From positions 35,187,001 through 35,251,000 of the forward strand of contig CM074855.1 of the NCBI GenBank assembly GCA_037501455.1: a DNA stretch of 64,000 nt, written 5' to 3'. Under the pieces are notes generated by a model. That model saw only the letters and a program-made list of their open reading frames with translations, was not told where the DNA came from and searched no databases. This DNA comes from Lantana camara. Taxonomy: Eukaryota > Streptophyta > Magnoliopsida > Lamiales > Verbenaceae. The translations under genes and the position numbers were made by a program. The stretch's first letter is position 1; each line of letters begins with the position of its first letter. This document shows positions 25,551-37,072 of the stretch, one piece after another.

Positions 25551-26100
25551 GAGTGATGCGTTAAATATTAGGAATTAAATGCAAACTTTGTAGAGTGATG
25601 CATTAAATATTAGGAATTAAATGCAAACTTTGTAGAGGATGCGTTAAATATTAGGAATTAAAAGCAGACTCTGTAGAGTGATGCGTTAAATGAAGAACGT
25701 ATATAGTAAAGATTTGAAAAACTAACTAGAAATGAACGTACAACTAAGTCTGTAGTTAGTGCTCACAAAAGTTACCATTATAATTCAATAACATTACATA
25801 AACATGTAAATGTCCACGACATGTAAGCATGAAGTCCTTCCAATTAATCTTGGGTGTTATTGAATTATAATGATAACTTTGTGAACACTAACTACAGACT
25901 TAGTTGTACGTTGATTCCTAGTTACTGTTTCAAATCTTTACTATATACGTTCTTCATTTAACGCATCACTCTACAAAGTCCGCATTTAATTCGTAATATT
26001 TAACGCATCACTCAACAAAGCCTGTATTTAATTCCTAATATTTAACGCATCAGTCTATAAAGTCTGATTTTAATTGAACGCATCAGTCTACAAAATCTAC
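25551..26100. repeat. Large inverted repeat between Ulp1-like and GRF genes
   Basis: The left arm runs about 25551..25793 and the right arm from 25855 to about 26100, around a loop of about 61 bp. The inner 105 bp (25688..25793 against 25855..25960) are near 92% identical as reverse complements by eye. The outer parts are opposing copies of a 42-bp tandem repeat. Transcription through it would give a long hairpin RNA. Confidence 0.85.
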
Positions 26101-26645
26101 TTTTAATTCCTAATATTTAACGCATCACTCTACAAAGTTTGTTTTTAATTCCTAATATTTAACGCATCACTCTACAAAGTTTGCATTTAGTTCCTAATAT
26201 TTAATGCATCACTCAACAAAGTCTTCATTTAATTCCTAATACTTAACGCATCACTCTACAAAGATTGCTTTTAATTCCTAATAGTTAATGTATCACTCTA
26301 CAAACTCTGCATTTAATTCCTAATATTTAACGCATCACTCAACCAAGTCTGCATTTAATTCCTAATATTTAACGGATCACTCAACAAAGTCTGCTTTTAA
26401 TTCCTAATATTTAACTCATCACTTAACAAAGTCTGCATTTAATTCCAAATATTTAATGCACCACTCTACAAACTGTAATTTTAGTTCCGCACTCCCACTT
26501 CATCACTATACAAACTGTAAGTTCAGTTCAGAATTACCAATTCATCACTCGACAAACTGTAAGTTTAGTTCCACATTCTCACTTCAACTCTCTACAAACT
26601 GTAAGTTCAGTTCAGAATTACCGATTCATAACTCTACAAATTACC
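25960..26645. repeat. 42-bp tandem repeat array
   Basis: About twelve units of 42 bp (AACGCATCACTCTACAAAGT.., ending AATTCCTAATATTT) run to about 26480. A looser series built on CTCTACAAACTGTAAGTTCAGTTC then continues to 26645. Three reversed copies lie at 25551..25690. Units vary by a few bases each; one is shortened. There is no spacer structure, so this is not a CRISPR array. Confidence 0.88.
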
Positions 26646-26834
26646 AGTTTAGTTCAAGGTATATGCCCATGAAACACATACCATACCTTCATTCCCCTAT
26701 TCGCCAAACCAGAAAATCAACAACCCAATATATACTGCAAATTGGAAATACATGTTCCTTTAATGTAGAATTACAACCGAGGTTGAACTATTACCAAAAA
26801 TGAAAAACCACCCATAATCTTGCACAAAGAGGTA

Positions 26835-27116
26835 TCAAATAAAACATCGTACTAGGAAGGATAGCCATGAGACAAGAAGAAAACCTGCTAAAAAATTAAA
26901 CTTCATCTTCAGAACTCTGATTTCATCATCCCGGACAATGTTCTTTTTGTTATAGCTAGAAATAAATGCTCTCATTTCAGGGGTAGGTTCTGGATCGTTC
27001 CACTCCAACATGCTACAAGTTCCCTTGCAACATTTAGCAAACCTCCGATGAGGATTTTTTAGAGTCTTAGAAGTGAAAACACGGGTCGGAACACCACAAT
27101 AACAGAACGGTCTCAA
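26835..27116 (-). CDS. Small GRF-type zinc-finger protein with C-terminal membrane segment
   Basis: 93 residues. The N-terminal 45 residues fit the GRF zinc finger: CYCG near residue 5, TSKT, NPHRRF, then KC..C and a LEWND motif. The family binds single-stranded nucleic acid in larger proteins such as APE2 and topoisomerase 3; the function of short plant copies is unknown. Charged residues (about 63 to 72) lead to a hydrophobic tail (FLAGFLLVSWLSFLV) that could be a membrane anchor. It runs toward the Ulp1-like pseudogene, with the inverted repeat between their 3' ends. Such short GRF proteins are frequent near plant transposons, so it may be mobile cargo rather than a host gene. The frame is intact. 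Confidence 0.6.
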   Translation of the reverse strand: MRPFCYCGVPTRVFTSKTLKNPHRRFAKCCKGTCSMLEWNDPEPTPEMRAFISSYNKKNIVRDDEIRVLKMKFNFLAGFLLVSWLSFLVRCFI

Positions 27117-27498
27117 CTCACCCTATACCGACGATGTTGAAGGAAACATAATTAAAAGAATATCTACCCATTAACAACCATTGAAGCGTTAGTTGACATC
27201 AAGTAACAAAAGAAACAAAGCACGATAAAACAAACTAACAACCATTGCCAGAAAAACATTGCAGCGACATCAATATGCAAATGAAATGCAAACATAACAA
27301 TCCAAACAAATTAGGCACAGACAGAATATAATAGATTATAACATCGATAAATTCAAATCTAGAATGGCAAACGGTCTCATACAATTCCACTAATATGCTT
27401 TACTGTCCTGCTCTCCGTCGCCAGCGGAAAATTAGGGCACCAATCGTAAAAAGAAAGCGTGAAAAAGAACTCTCCGGTGGTGGGTGGTGAGAGTTGGT
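27117..27498. other. Unassigned flank upstream of the GRF gene
   Basis: No ORF or RNA gene seen. It would contain the GRF gene's leader and promoter on the minus strand. TTGGT at 27494..27498 is the left TSD of solo LTR D. Confidence 0.5.
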
Positions 27499-28730
27499 TG
27501 TGACACCCCGACTTTTCGGTCGTACAGGTATGTCGTCACGAGTGAGCTAAGTGGGATTTAAATTATTTAATTATGCAATTATGTGGTTATTCTAATGTTT
27601 ATATGCTATACTTGAATTATATGAATTATTTGTTAAGTGATATATTCGAATTTTGAACATATATGCACACATGACTTGGAACTTCATTTGTCTTCGAATC
27701 TGATTCCGTTTTATTTTTTTGTGATAACGTGGTATGCATGATATATGTGATTTATGAACTTGTTTGTGTGCTCGTTTTATGTTTTTGGACTTGTGTGACG
27801 TGGTCTTTGACCATTTTATGATTTTGGGGATTTGATGGCCTAAAACGTTTTTAGTATACTTTGGGTTCCGGGCGGTGTAACTTGACCTCGAGAATTTGGA
27901 TTCAAATTCTGTCATCACCATTAGACTCGTTTCGACAATTCATAGCCAATGAAATAAGCCTCGTATTTTTTTAAGCCCATTTGAACCTCCAAAATTCACT
28001 CGAACAGAATCACGCGTGCAAATTCGCCACCTTTGAGTATGTTGGGCATAACTCTCTCATTTCTTGACCAAATGGCCCCATTCTTGGACCCACTTAGACC
28101 TAACGCAAGCCCCCTATCCACCCCCTTATCTCCTCATTTCGGATCTCAGCCAAGAAAAGAAGGAAAATCGAAGCCAAAGCGGAGAGGAAAAGAGAACCTT
28201 TCACTATTCACACCCTTGGAGATTTTGAGCTCAATCTTCATCATTCTTCAACCAATTCAAGAGGTAAGCAAATATTCTTGTTCTCCACTTCCTTTTATAA
28301 GATATGGTTTGTGAATTTTTCATCAAAGTTTGAGCATGATATGAACTTCAGCATGAATAGTTATTTAATGCTTCAAATTCGAATCCATGGCTTAGATTCA
28401 GTTTTTATGGAGTTTAATGCATGAAATGTGATCACCCTAGCTGTATATATGCATATATGAACTTGTATTTGAAGTATGTGAAGTGTATGAAGTTCCACCA
28501 TTTTAAACTTTGAGTTTCTTCAAACTTTTATGAATGAAATTGATCTCCATGACTGCTCCTTGATTGTTGTTCATTTTGGGGCTGCCTCGGGTGGGATTTT
28601 GGCATGAAATTTGGTGGTTTGATGATTAAGAATGTTGTGTATATTGTTACCCTGCTTCTCCTTTGTTCCTTACTTGTGTTCCCTCTCGTTTTACAGCTGA
28701 TACCCGAAGAAGACGCTGCTGTCGAGCAGG

Positions 28731-28853
28731 GACACGCCTGTGGCGGTCCCAAGGCTTTTTGGGTGACACCCCCGTGTCATCTTAGGGCTGGAGTGTCTGT
28801 ATTGAGACACCCCCGTGTCTCCCTTTGTGCTGTAAGGGAGACACGCCCGTGTC
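28731..28853 (+). repeat. Palindrome cluster of LTR D
   Basis: Four dyads: a decayed GACACGCCTGTGGC (28731), then GACACCCCCGTGTC (28765), GACACCCCCGTGTC (28806) and GACACGCCCGTGTC (28840). The first is 1232 bp from the LTR start, matching B (1230). Confidence 0.85.
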
Positions 28854-29786
28854 TTTGGGAGTTGCAGCCATTTTATGGCTGCGACGTAGAGGTTTTCGTG
28901 TGGCCGTTTCTTGCTCAATTTCGATGTCATATGATGTTTACTTGTTTTTTTTTACTTTGTTCTTGATTATATTTGATTTCCCACCCCCTCCCTGTAGCAT
29001 CCGGAACGCCGAGATGCCATACCCCCGCACTATAAGTCAATCCACATACGAAATGGATAGTCCGTACATGAACCAACCTATAGCGAACGGGTGACAATAA
29101 AAAAAAACCACTCACTAGCTAAGCGGGACTAACCCTCAATTATATACAACATGTATAACCGAAACGGAATCATACAATACATACATTCAATTCATTAGCA
29201 TCGCCATGTTCATCACTTCCTCCAATACAAACCATTTTTCCAAATTTAAAAGTACCAAAAGATTCATAACATAACAAATATGTATCATTAATGTACAAGA
29301 AAATGAGGAAGACAAGTGCTAGACCCAAAGAACAAAAGACCTGACTCGATCCCGCCTAGCATGCAACCCGCAGACCTGAAAATGTTGAGGTGTCAGTCTA
29401 CCAAAAACTGAGTGAGGGGTTTATAAATAAATATTAGCGCAATTAACATGCAAGTTATAATCTCGAGTAGGGTTTTAATAAAGAAAACAATATAAGTTCA
29501 ATAATAAAATAGATCCCGCCCGAGATTACAACTAAATCCATTTAACATTACAGTCATTATCAAATCATTCCATGGCCCGTTGAGTGAGGGCAATTATCCA
29601 ACCTTACACCAATAGTGAACAATCAAGAATTAGGTTTCAATTCAATAATTATCATGCAAGTGATTACAGTGCACAATTAGCACTTTCATGAACCATTTTC
29701 CCTCCGGTGATAGTGGGTTTGCAAGACCCAACCATCCATACACTATGTACGTTAGGAGCATAACTCCTACGTACGGGATTTCTTCC

Positions 29787-29807
29787 TCCACCAAACCTCC
29801 TGGTGGA
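29787..29807 (-). other. GGAGGT-loop stem-loop in LTR E
   Basis: In element sense a perfect 7-bp stem TCCACCA/TGGTGGA closes the loop GGAGGTT. Confidence 0.72.
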
Positions 29808-29989
29808 TTTAGAACTGATCCCAAAAGAGTGAGGGTGGTTTAAGAGTTGTCCGTCAGCCCTTGCCTCCCCGGTTGGCTCAATACACTACCCTCGGGCCCA
29901 ACGTGAACATGCTTTACCCACCAAAACACTATCAATCATGATAAGTTCAATGTCACGGTAACAATTTTCAATCCATAAGGTTTTGAGAA

Positions 29990-29993
<4 letters not shown>

Positions 29994-30040
<47 letters not shown>

Positions 30041-30041
30041 T
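29994..30041. repeat. TA microsatellite followed by poly-T
   Basis: About 14 TA units run straight into about 20 T residues, then GGCCGAAAG. Confidence 0.9.
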
Positions 30042-30756
30042 TGGCCGAAAGCATCACGTAGGAGTTGTACGGGTTCTATATATCTAGTAATTAAACCTCA
30101 CCTGTGTCGACAATTAATCAAGGATACAACAATGGAGCTTGCTCCTCGTCAACGGAAAGATAATCTGTGTAAAAAGGATAAGTGTTCATGAGACACGACT
30201 CGTATGAACCATTTACGACTCACGGCAAAGTCATGATCAATAAGTCATTCAATAACACTTAAGGAAATGTCAAGTAGGAGCATTATTATCAATTAAACAA
30301 GTATATATATCATATAATTCACATATGGGAGCCAAGAGAGTGAAAGGAACGCAATAAGAAAGGTTTTGGTGAAGTTTGGCAAAAACGGACAATTTTAGGA
30401 AACATACATGCTAAGGGAAAACTGGAATATCTTTAATTCTTGAAGTGAGAATTGAGTTTTGTTTACTTGGAATGAAACTACACAAGTAGACCTTTAAAAT
30501 GATATATGGCTTGTTTTCTAGTTCAAAGTGAGGAAAAAATGGCGTAAACTTGAAGTTGAATCATTGCAGCTTGTCGGTAAAGCAGCGATACCAAAACGAA
30601 TTGATAATATCTCACAAATGGGAAAATATAATGAGGTAATTCCAATTGGAGTTGTTCTAGACTTCAAGAGCTTTCTTTTGGTTTAAGAACCAGGTCAATT
30701 GGAGTTCGTTTGAGGGGTAAACGGGACAAAACAAACTCAGGATGAAACAGGGAAAG

Positions 30757-30875
30757 ATCCACGGCCGTGGATTTTTCCATGTAAAAAAATCCACGCCCGT
30801 GGATTCTCTATGCCGAAAATACAAGCTTTCTAGACTCAAATCCACGGCCGTGGACAAAAATCCACTCCCGTGGAT
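30757..30875 (-). repeat. Palindrome cluster of LTR E
   Basis: Four 16-bp dyads ATCCA(N6)TGGAT: ATCCACGGCCGTGGAT (30757, perfect), ATCCACGCCCGTGGAT (30789), ATCCACGGCCGTGGAC (30840) and ATCCACTCCCGTGGAT (30860). Confidence 0.88.
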
Positions 30876-31753
30876 CATGCTACAACAGCAATACGAAGGG
30901 AAAAGAGGGCAAGGCTCGAAATTTGGCTCCCAAATCAATACAACACCAAACTAAGGCAATTAAATCACTCCAAAACAACATATATCATGCATATAATTCA
31001 TGTATATCAATTAAGCATCATATAATCCAAGAAAACATGTAAGATCCTCAATAATTCATCCCAAAAACCCACATATTTATATGTCTTCCAACTTTCACAT
31101 AAGTCATGAATTCATGCAAGCTTTGAAGGTTAAAGATCCTAAACATGCTTCCAACTATAAACACTCAAGAATTCATCACCTCAACAACAAACCCTAAACA
31201 AATATAATTCAAGGAATTCATATAACTTCACTTCTACCTCTAAAATGAAGGAAAGATGGGATGAGAAGATGGTATGATGATGATGATGCTTCTAGCTCCT
31301 CAAGACCTCCAAAATCTAGCTTGAAAATGAATGAAATCTTCTCCTTCTCTTCTTGGTGTGGGTAACATGATTTAGTGTGTGTGTGTGTGTATTTGGATGA
31401 TATTTTGATGAAATGAAATGAAATGGAATGTAATGGAAGAGTTAAGATGATATAAGATATTTTACAAAGTCTTCCACTAAAATACATGACTCACCACTTT
31501 TTGCAACTTAGTCCTTGAAATATTTAAATGCATGTAATCAAGTTTCATTCCATGGAAAAAGGTCACTTAAATCAATTTCATGCTATGAAATTAAGTCCAT
31601 ACATTTAAGAAATGATCAAGTGAGGTCACATATAATCAATTAATTCACGTTAACGATAATTTCATATAAATTCATATAAATATAATGTATATAATGTTAC
31701 GAAAATTAATATAATAACACATAACACATAAATGGAAAAACCGGGGCGTTACA

Positions 31754-31795
31754 CTCCCCCCCCCACCCCCCCCCCCCCCCCCGGGCCCCGCCCCC
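31754..31795. repeat. Poly-C tract at right edge of LTR E
   Basis: A run of more than 30 C with one A, then GGGCCCCGCCCCC. The corresponding left side has only CCACCCCCTCCC. Slippage, or an assembly artefact in a homopolymer, is likely. Confidence 0.8.
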
Positions 31796-32587
31796 AATTA
31801 TGATCCTAACATGTTAATATGTTATAATATGATATGTTTCGTTATTTATTTAATTTTATGGCCTCGTTTGCTAAGTGTAATTGTGATATGAATGCATGAC
31901 CGTTTAAATGGAACGTTTGATGTTTTCTTGCATTTATTGACTCTCTTGCTTTCTTTATGCAATTTAAATTTATGAATGCTCATGATATGCTATAATATGA
32001 TGTGTTATGAGTTTATTTAACGTGTCATGTGTTAAATTCATGAATTGTTTGTGTGATAGTATGCTATTTGATTCAATATGCCTAAGTGTGAACTTATATG
32101 ACATGCATTGCATCATTTGCATCCATATGCATTTTCCGAGCGTTTTTTTGGTTCATTTTGAGTCTTAGCGTTGTCTCTTGTGTTTAGATTGTTCGAGTGG
32201 AGTAGCTCGTTAGTGTGGAGCTGCTCCGTTGGTGTGGTTTGAGCTTATTCGTTCGGTTTGTTCGGCGAGGTGAGGTTTCTTTCTTTTAGTTATTATGACC
32301 TATAACCCTAAATGTGTTTTAAGCCTGTATGCGATATTTATATATATACGTAGATATAATTTTTATTTATTTGTTTTGAAAAAGAGTTGGTGTGTGTGAA
32401 ATGAATTTGAATACGTAGCGAGATATAACTTTGAAAGATAAGTCTTTGAATTTGAATTCGAATATGAATCCCTGAATTTGAATTTGAACTTGGGCCCCGG
32501 AGTCTACGAGTCAGGAAGCCCGGGATGGCTACGGGCTATCGGGATTGGCCTGAGCGTAGTCTCCAATTTGAAAGGATCAACCCTGAA

Positions 32588-32607
32588 CCCACTAGGAGAT
32601 TAGTAGG
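32588..32607 (+). other. GGAGAT-loop stem-loop in LTR D
   Basis: The stem CCCACTA/TAGTAGG (one mismatch) closes the loop GGAGAT, 12 bp before the truncation junction with element F. Confidence 0.65.
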
Positions 32608-32618
32608 GGATGGAATCC

Positions 32619-34153
32619 TCATTCAACACATATAACATGTCATATATCAAGTTAGAGAAGCATACATTTCATATAAGAGCAAAGACATAACATGCAAGGT
32701 AAGCAAACAAAGTACGTAGTCATTCATGCACGTAGGAGTACCCATTACATCACATAAGGCATAAATCAAATCAAACGAATTCAAAATCTTAATACAACAC
32801 ACATGACACATTATTCACACATAAAACATATCACATTCAAGTATTAACAAGTCATAGAAAAGCATATCATTCATATAAGTAAGCATATAACACATTAGGA
32901 TCAAGATCGGGGAGGGAAACGAGCAAAACAAATCAAGAAAACAAAATTTGGGGCAAAAAGTCCCTGCACCTAGATCCAAGGTTGTGGATATTTAACAAAG
33001 GGGAGATCCACAGCCGTGGATCTCAGTCCAGAAACGTACCAAGTTTCTGTAATCAAATCCACGGCCGTGGGTGGGTTTTAGTGCAAAAATCCATGGCCGT
33101 GGGTCTGCTCCAGCCTCAAAAACTCGAGATTTTGGCCCCTTAAACACCAAGAACTCAATCCAACACATTATACAAGATTCATGCAACAAAGATTCAAAGA
33201 TTTATACCCTAGATCATGCAAAAACCGAACTAAAATGAGGGAAAAGGAAGAGATGCATCAACATGTCCAAGTTCTTCAAGTTCATCAATGGCATATTCGA
33301 GAATCCTCATCCAACATGCAAACCAAGTTCATATAACTCAAATAGGATGTTATAGGAGCAAGTATCATGCATCAATCTCAAAGAATTCACAAGGCCCTCA
33401 ATAATCATGCTTCAAACCACAGAAGGAGCAATCATGGATGGATTCTCATCAAATTGAACTCAAAAGCACCACAAAGACATGGAAAGATAAGAAAATGAAC
33501 TTACCTCTTCAAATGGAGAAGAAATGATGGTGCGAAGAGTTCAAAATACCAACTTGTGAATAGTTCCTCCTTCTTCCTCTTCTTCTTCTCTTCTTTTCTT
33601 CACTTTGGAGCAAATATCTTGCCTTGGGGAGAGGGGGTCCGAAATTGTGGCTGGGGGGGGGGGGGAGAGAGAGGGTGTCTCATGGTGTTAAAAATCATGG
33701 TTAAGGCTTAACTTGGGTTAAGGTGGGGCCCACACACTCAAGACTAGTCAAAGGGTGTCTTCTTGTCGCTATGTGCTCGTTCCGACTGAATTTTGGAGGC
33801 TCAAATGGGCTTAGAAAATTATAAATTTTGGTTCCTTGGCTTCAACTCTTCGTTACGAGTCCAACGCATCTTCCAGAATTCAAATCCGAATTCCCGATCT
33901 CGAGTTATGCCTCCCGGAATTCGAATCCGAGTTATGCATGGCAAGTTGTTACAAAAATCGGGATTGAAAACGGGGTCGAAACGAGTTAAAACGAAGTAAA
34001 AGAGGGCTAAAACGTAAACTTTTAAAACATGAAACACATAATTCTCATTCAAAAGGCACATATGTCATATAATTGCATGCTTAATTAATTAAAAGCGCAC
34101 CTAGCACACTCTCGACGTCCGTACCTGGAAAGTCGAAGAGTTGGGAGGTTACC
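32619..34153 (-). mobile_element. Truncated 3' LTR of element F
   Basis: It matches 37946..39635 with a deletion (near 33912, where about 130 bp present at 39268..39415 are missing) and ends GGTTACC where the intact copy has GATGTTACA. It has decayed palindromes at 32974, 33006, 33057 and 33089 and a donor-like AAGAG|GTAAGT on the minus strand at 33505/33504. Confidence 0.85.
32974..33104 (-). repeat. Palindrome cluster of LTR F (truncated copy)
   Basis: ATCCAAGGTTGTGGAT, ATCCACAGCCGTGGAT, ATCCACGGCCGTGGGT and ATCCATGGCCGTGGGT. These are the same four positions as in the right LTR with a few changes each. Confidence 0.8.
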
Positions 34154-34779
34154 ATCTCCCCCCCTTAAAAGGACCTGGTCCCCAGGTCCAACCGCTCGAG
34201 TTAGAACCGCGAGCTACTCTCTCGTATTCACCCAAGTTCAAGTTTCGCGATATCCCGACGAGGGTTAGCTCGAGAAAGGTTTTCAAGCGCAAGGGGTCTG
34301 ATTCTTCTAGTGTGGTTGAGGAACTCTTCCCTAAGTTGATTCCGCCTAGGAGAAACTCGATTTGTCTCACACGATGAGAGGGTCTAAACTAGATTCATCA
34401 CCCACCGTTTGATTCATTTCAAGCCACTCAAGAGCTCAGAGATACACGAATGGCGTAGTCACCGGACTTCCACCACCCGCACCTTCTCATCTCTATTGAT
34501 CACCTTGGAAGCTCGGTAGAAAACACGACCCTCCACTTACCGTAGAACTAGATCACTCGTACCCTCAAAGTTATCACTCGGGACAACTAAGCAACAACAC
34601 ACCACATGCGCAAGTAATAGGAAAATAAAAGAGGCCAAACGCAAATAATAGGCATGCGCACAAAAAAGGCAAATGGGCAACAACGAAAGTGGGTTACCCC
34701 GAATTAAACAATGAATGTAATGAGATGACATGAATTCAAGTACCTCGATTCCGGGTTTGATTTGGCCTCCCCTCTAAGG
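34154..34779 (-). mobile_element. PPT side of element F interior
   Basis: The plus strand CTCCCCCCCTTAAAAGG (34158..34172) is the PPT of a minus-strand element. A stem-loop follows at 34171..34189. The rest, to the gag end, has no recognised coding sequence and no sign of pol. Confidence 0.7.
34171..34189 (-). other. GGA-loop stem-loop beside PPT of element F
   Basis: A perfect 8-bp stem GGACCTGG/CCAGGTCC closes the loop GGA (element sense). It has the same placement as the AGGA-loop hairpins of elements A and C, with a different stem. Confidence 0.72.
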
Positions 34780-35761
34780 CTCTTGATTCTTTTTCCTCTT
34801 CTTATTGGTCCTTGCACGATCACATTCCTGGAACTTGTGCTCCGAAGACCCGCAAGCGTAGCATCTTCTTAGTCTTATCCAACACCCCTCATAGGTATGG
34901 TTGGTTTCCCCCGCAATGAGTGCACGGTTGGAACTCTCTCTCAGCTCGTGGTGTCTTTCAGGACTTATGTTTCTTCTTGTGCCTTCCTTCGGTTTGTGTG
35001 CACTGTCGAGGGGGTTTCTCTTCTACTTGTAGATTGGAACATGATCCCAACGTAGGTGGTTGTTCCAATGCATCTCCTTCTCTACCTCTTGTTAGGATCC
35101 AATTTTCGACTTTTAAAGCTCTCCTCGTGGCTTTTTCCCATGTACTTGTATCTTTAGCAATCAAAGCTTCCTTAAATTCACCCCGGAGGCCTTCCATGAA
35201 ATGTCTTGTCTTCACCCGTTTGTCATTTATGGTGTGGGGAACATACACGCCTAATCTCTCAAACTCCTCCAAATATTCCATGACCGTTCTATTTCCTTGC
35301 TTTAAGGCGAGGAATTCTTTAAGTCTTCGTTCTCTAAGCGTAGCCGGTGTGTATCTCTTTCAAAATTCCCGAACAAATACTTCCCATGTTAAATCTTCAT
35401 TTATAGCTTCTATTTGTTGAGTAATTCTGGACCACCATTGTTTGGCTTGTCCTTGCAAAAGTAATGTAACGAGTCGGACCATGTTTTGAGGATTGCATGG
35501 CCACACCCTAAATATCCCTTCTATCTCCATAAGCCATTCCTCCGTCCCAATATCATTACTTCCTCGGAATTGAGAAGGATTAAAGACCATGAACTCTCGG
35601 TACAAGGTTGCAATTGGATCCATAGGTGGTACCACGGGTGGAGTTTTCCCTTGGGTCGCTTGGAAGTGTTGGAACATGGTGGCCATAAACTCCTCAGCAT
35701 TGAGAGGTGGAAGAGGGTGCGATTGAGAAGGTTGATCATGATTTTGTCGACGTGGAGGCAT
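34780..35761 (-). pseudogene. gag of element F, frame broken
   Basis: Gag is the structural protein that packages element RNA. The chosen start is the ATG at 35761 that opens MPPRRQ, as in Tekay/Del gag; the frame is open further upstream but that part is not gag-like. Core motifs follow: F.PSQFRGSNDIGTEEWL, LLLQGQAKQWW and WEVFVREF. An in-frame TGA at 35362..35360 interrupts it. It then resumes with YTPATLRE..LKEFLALKQGNRTVMEYLEEFERL and a basic, Gln-rich tail stopping at 34958. In a shifted frame a CX2CX4HX4C zinc knuckle (C-YA-C-GSSE-H-KFQE-C) lies at 34822..34863, with a second half-knuckle CTHCGG just upstream. No pol follows. Confidence 0.8.
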
Positions 35762-37072
35762 CCTGAAGATCTCAAGAACTACAACATAGATATGTGCATG
35801 CCGATTAGTAAGTGCAAATGACACATTATTAACTCAATTAAGAGAAATCCAAAGAAATGGTACATCACGTAGTAAAATAAATTCAACATAAGATAAAATT
35901 TGAAAGTCATACCATGTCAAACCATGATGTACATGCACGCATAGTCAAATTGTCCTAAGTCGTACGACCTAGACAGACACAACACGACTCTGAACCACGG
36001 TTTTGCAACCTGGGACTCTGATTCCACCTTAGATGTAACACCCCGCACGATGGGATGCCACATCCCTGCACCTAGACCCAATCCACATGCGAGATGGAAG
36101 CCCATACATGAACCGAGCATAGGCGAACGGGAGACACACACACGAACGAAAGCTAGGTGGGACGCAGAGACCACGAAAAGAGCAAAATGCAAAGTGCGCG
36201 AATGCGGAAGCTTAACAAGCCAATCATAAAATTTCAATCACACAAACAACGGGTTCAACTAGAATAAATCCCTAATCCCGAAAATCAAACATAACCATAA
36301 ATCAGAATTCACCAATCAAACGGGTTCATACTAGTCCTAGAAGCCTATCCCGAATATTCTCATAAGTTATACAACATATTCATATTCATAAACATGATCA
36401 GATCATACAAACTTAAATGAATTCAAATGTGAAATGCAAAGGACTCCAAACTTAAACTGAGACTCGAAACAAAACAGACTTCACAACCGACACAAGCCGC
36501 CTAGCTCGAACTCCAAAGCTAACCTGCAAAGCTAAAAACATGGGGAGGGAGGAGGGTCAGTCCAAAGACTGAGTGAGGGGTTACACACGTACACTTATAT
36601 ATATATATATAGAGCATAGCACGTAGTTGAAGCAATGTTCGTGAACCCGGGGTTAGTTTTTACATGCCAAAACATTTTACCGTGATAATGTACATATAGG
36701 GAGCTTATCAAACAAACCGAACAAATCTTAGATCATACATTTCTTAAGGCATAAGCTTATTTTCATGCAGACTTAGCACACATATTGGAACATTGCTTAT
36801 TAGGTTGAAAACAAATCAAATTTTATCTTAGTTTAAGAGTCTAATCCCGTTTCACGAACTTATGACCGACAAACATAACTTAACGAAACTTGGCGGGTAC
36901 GAGCGCAAAACCAACCAACTCCTTCATAACGCACGAAGACTTAAGCACACAAAATCATAATACATATACCTCCACTTACTCCGGTTGATGGGTGGGTTGT
37001 AGATACCCAAGCCATCTGCGCTTATATGTATGGTCGTGAGTTTCATGACACTCACGCCCAAGGATTCCATTC

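Larger units (their letters stand above)
28993..31753 (-). mobile_element. Solo LTR E (Tekay/Del-like) inside D
   Basis: The plus strand reads TGTAGCATCCGG..CCGGGGCGTTACA, 2761 bp, so it is a minus-orientation LTR. The TSD CTCCC lies at 28988..28992 and 31754..31758, in a C-rich target. No interior is present. It contains a TA and T tract (29994..30041), the hairpin 29787..29807, palindromes 30757..30875 and a donor-like GAG|GTAGAA on the minus strand at 31238/31237. Confidence 0.88.

Noticed and set aside
25960..26645. Regular 42-bp repeats as a CRISPR array
   Set aside because: Repeats are contiguous with no unique spacers, vary in sequence, and the window is plant nuclear DNA.
28604..28966. 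120-codon plus-strand ORF over the palindrome cluster of LTR D
   Set aside because: It lies entirely inside an LTR, is not conserved in related LTRs and has no recognisable domain.
35486..35821. 111-codon plus-strand ORF
   Set aside because: Antisense shadow of gag of element F.
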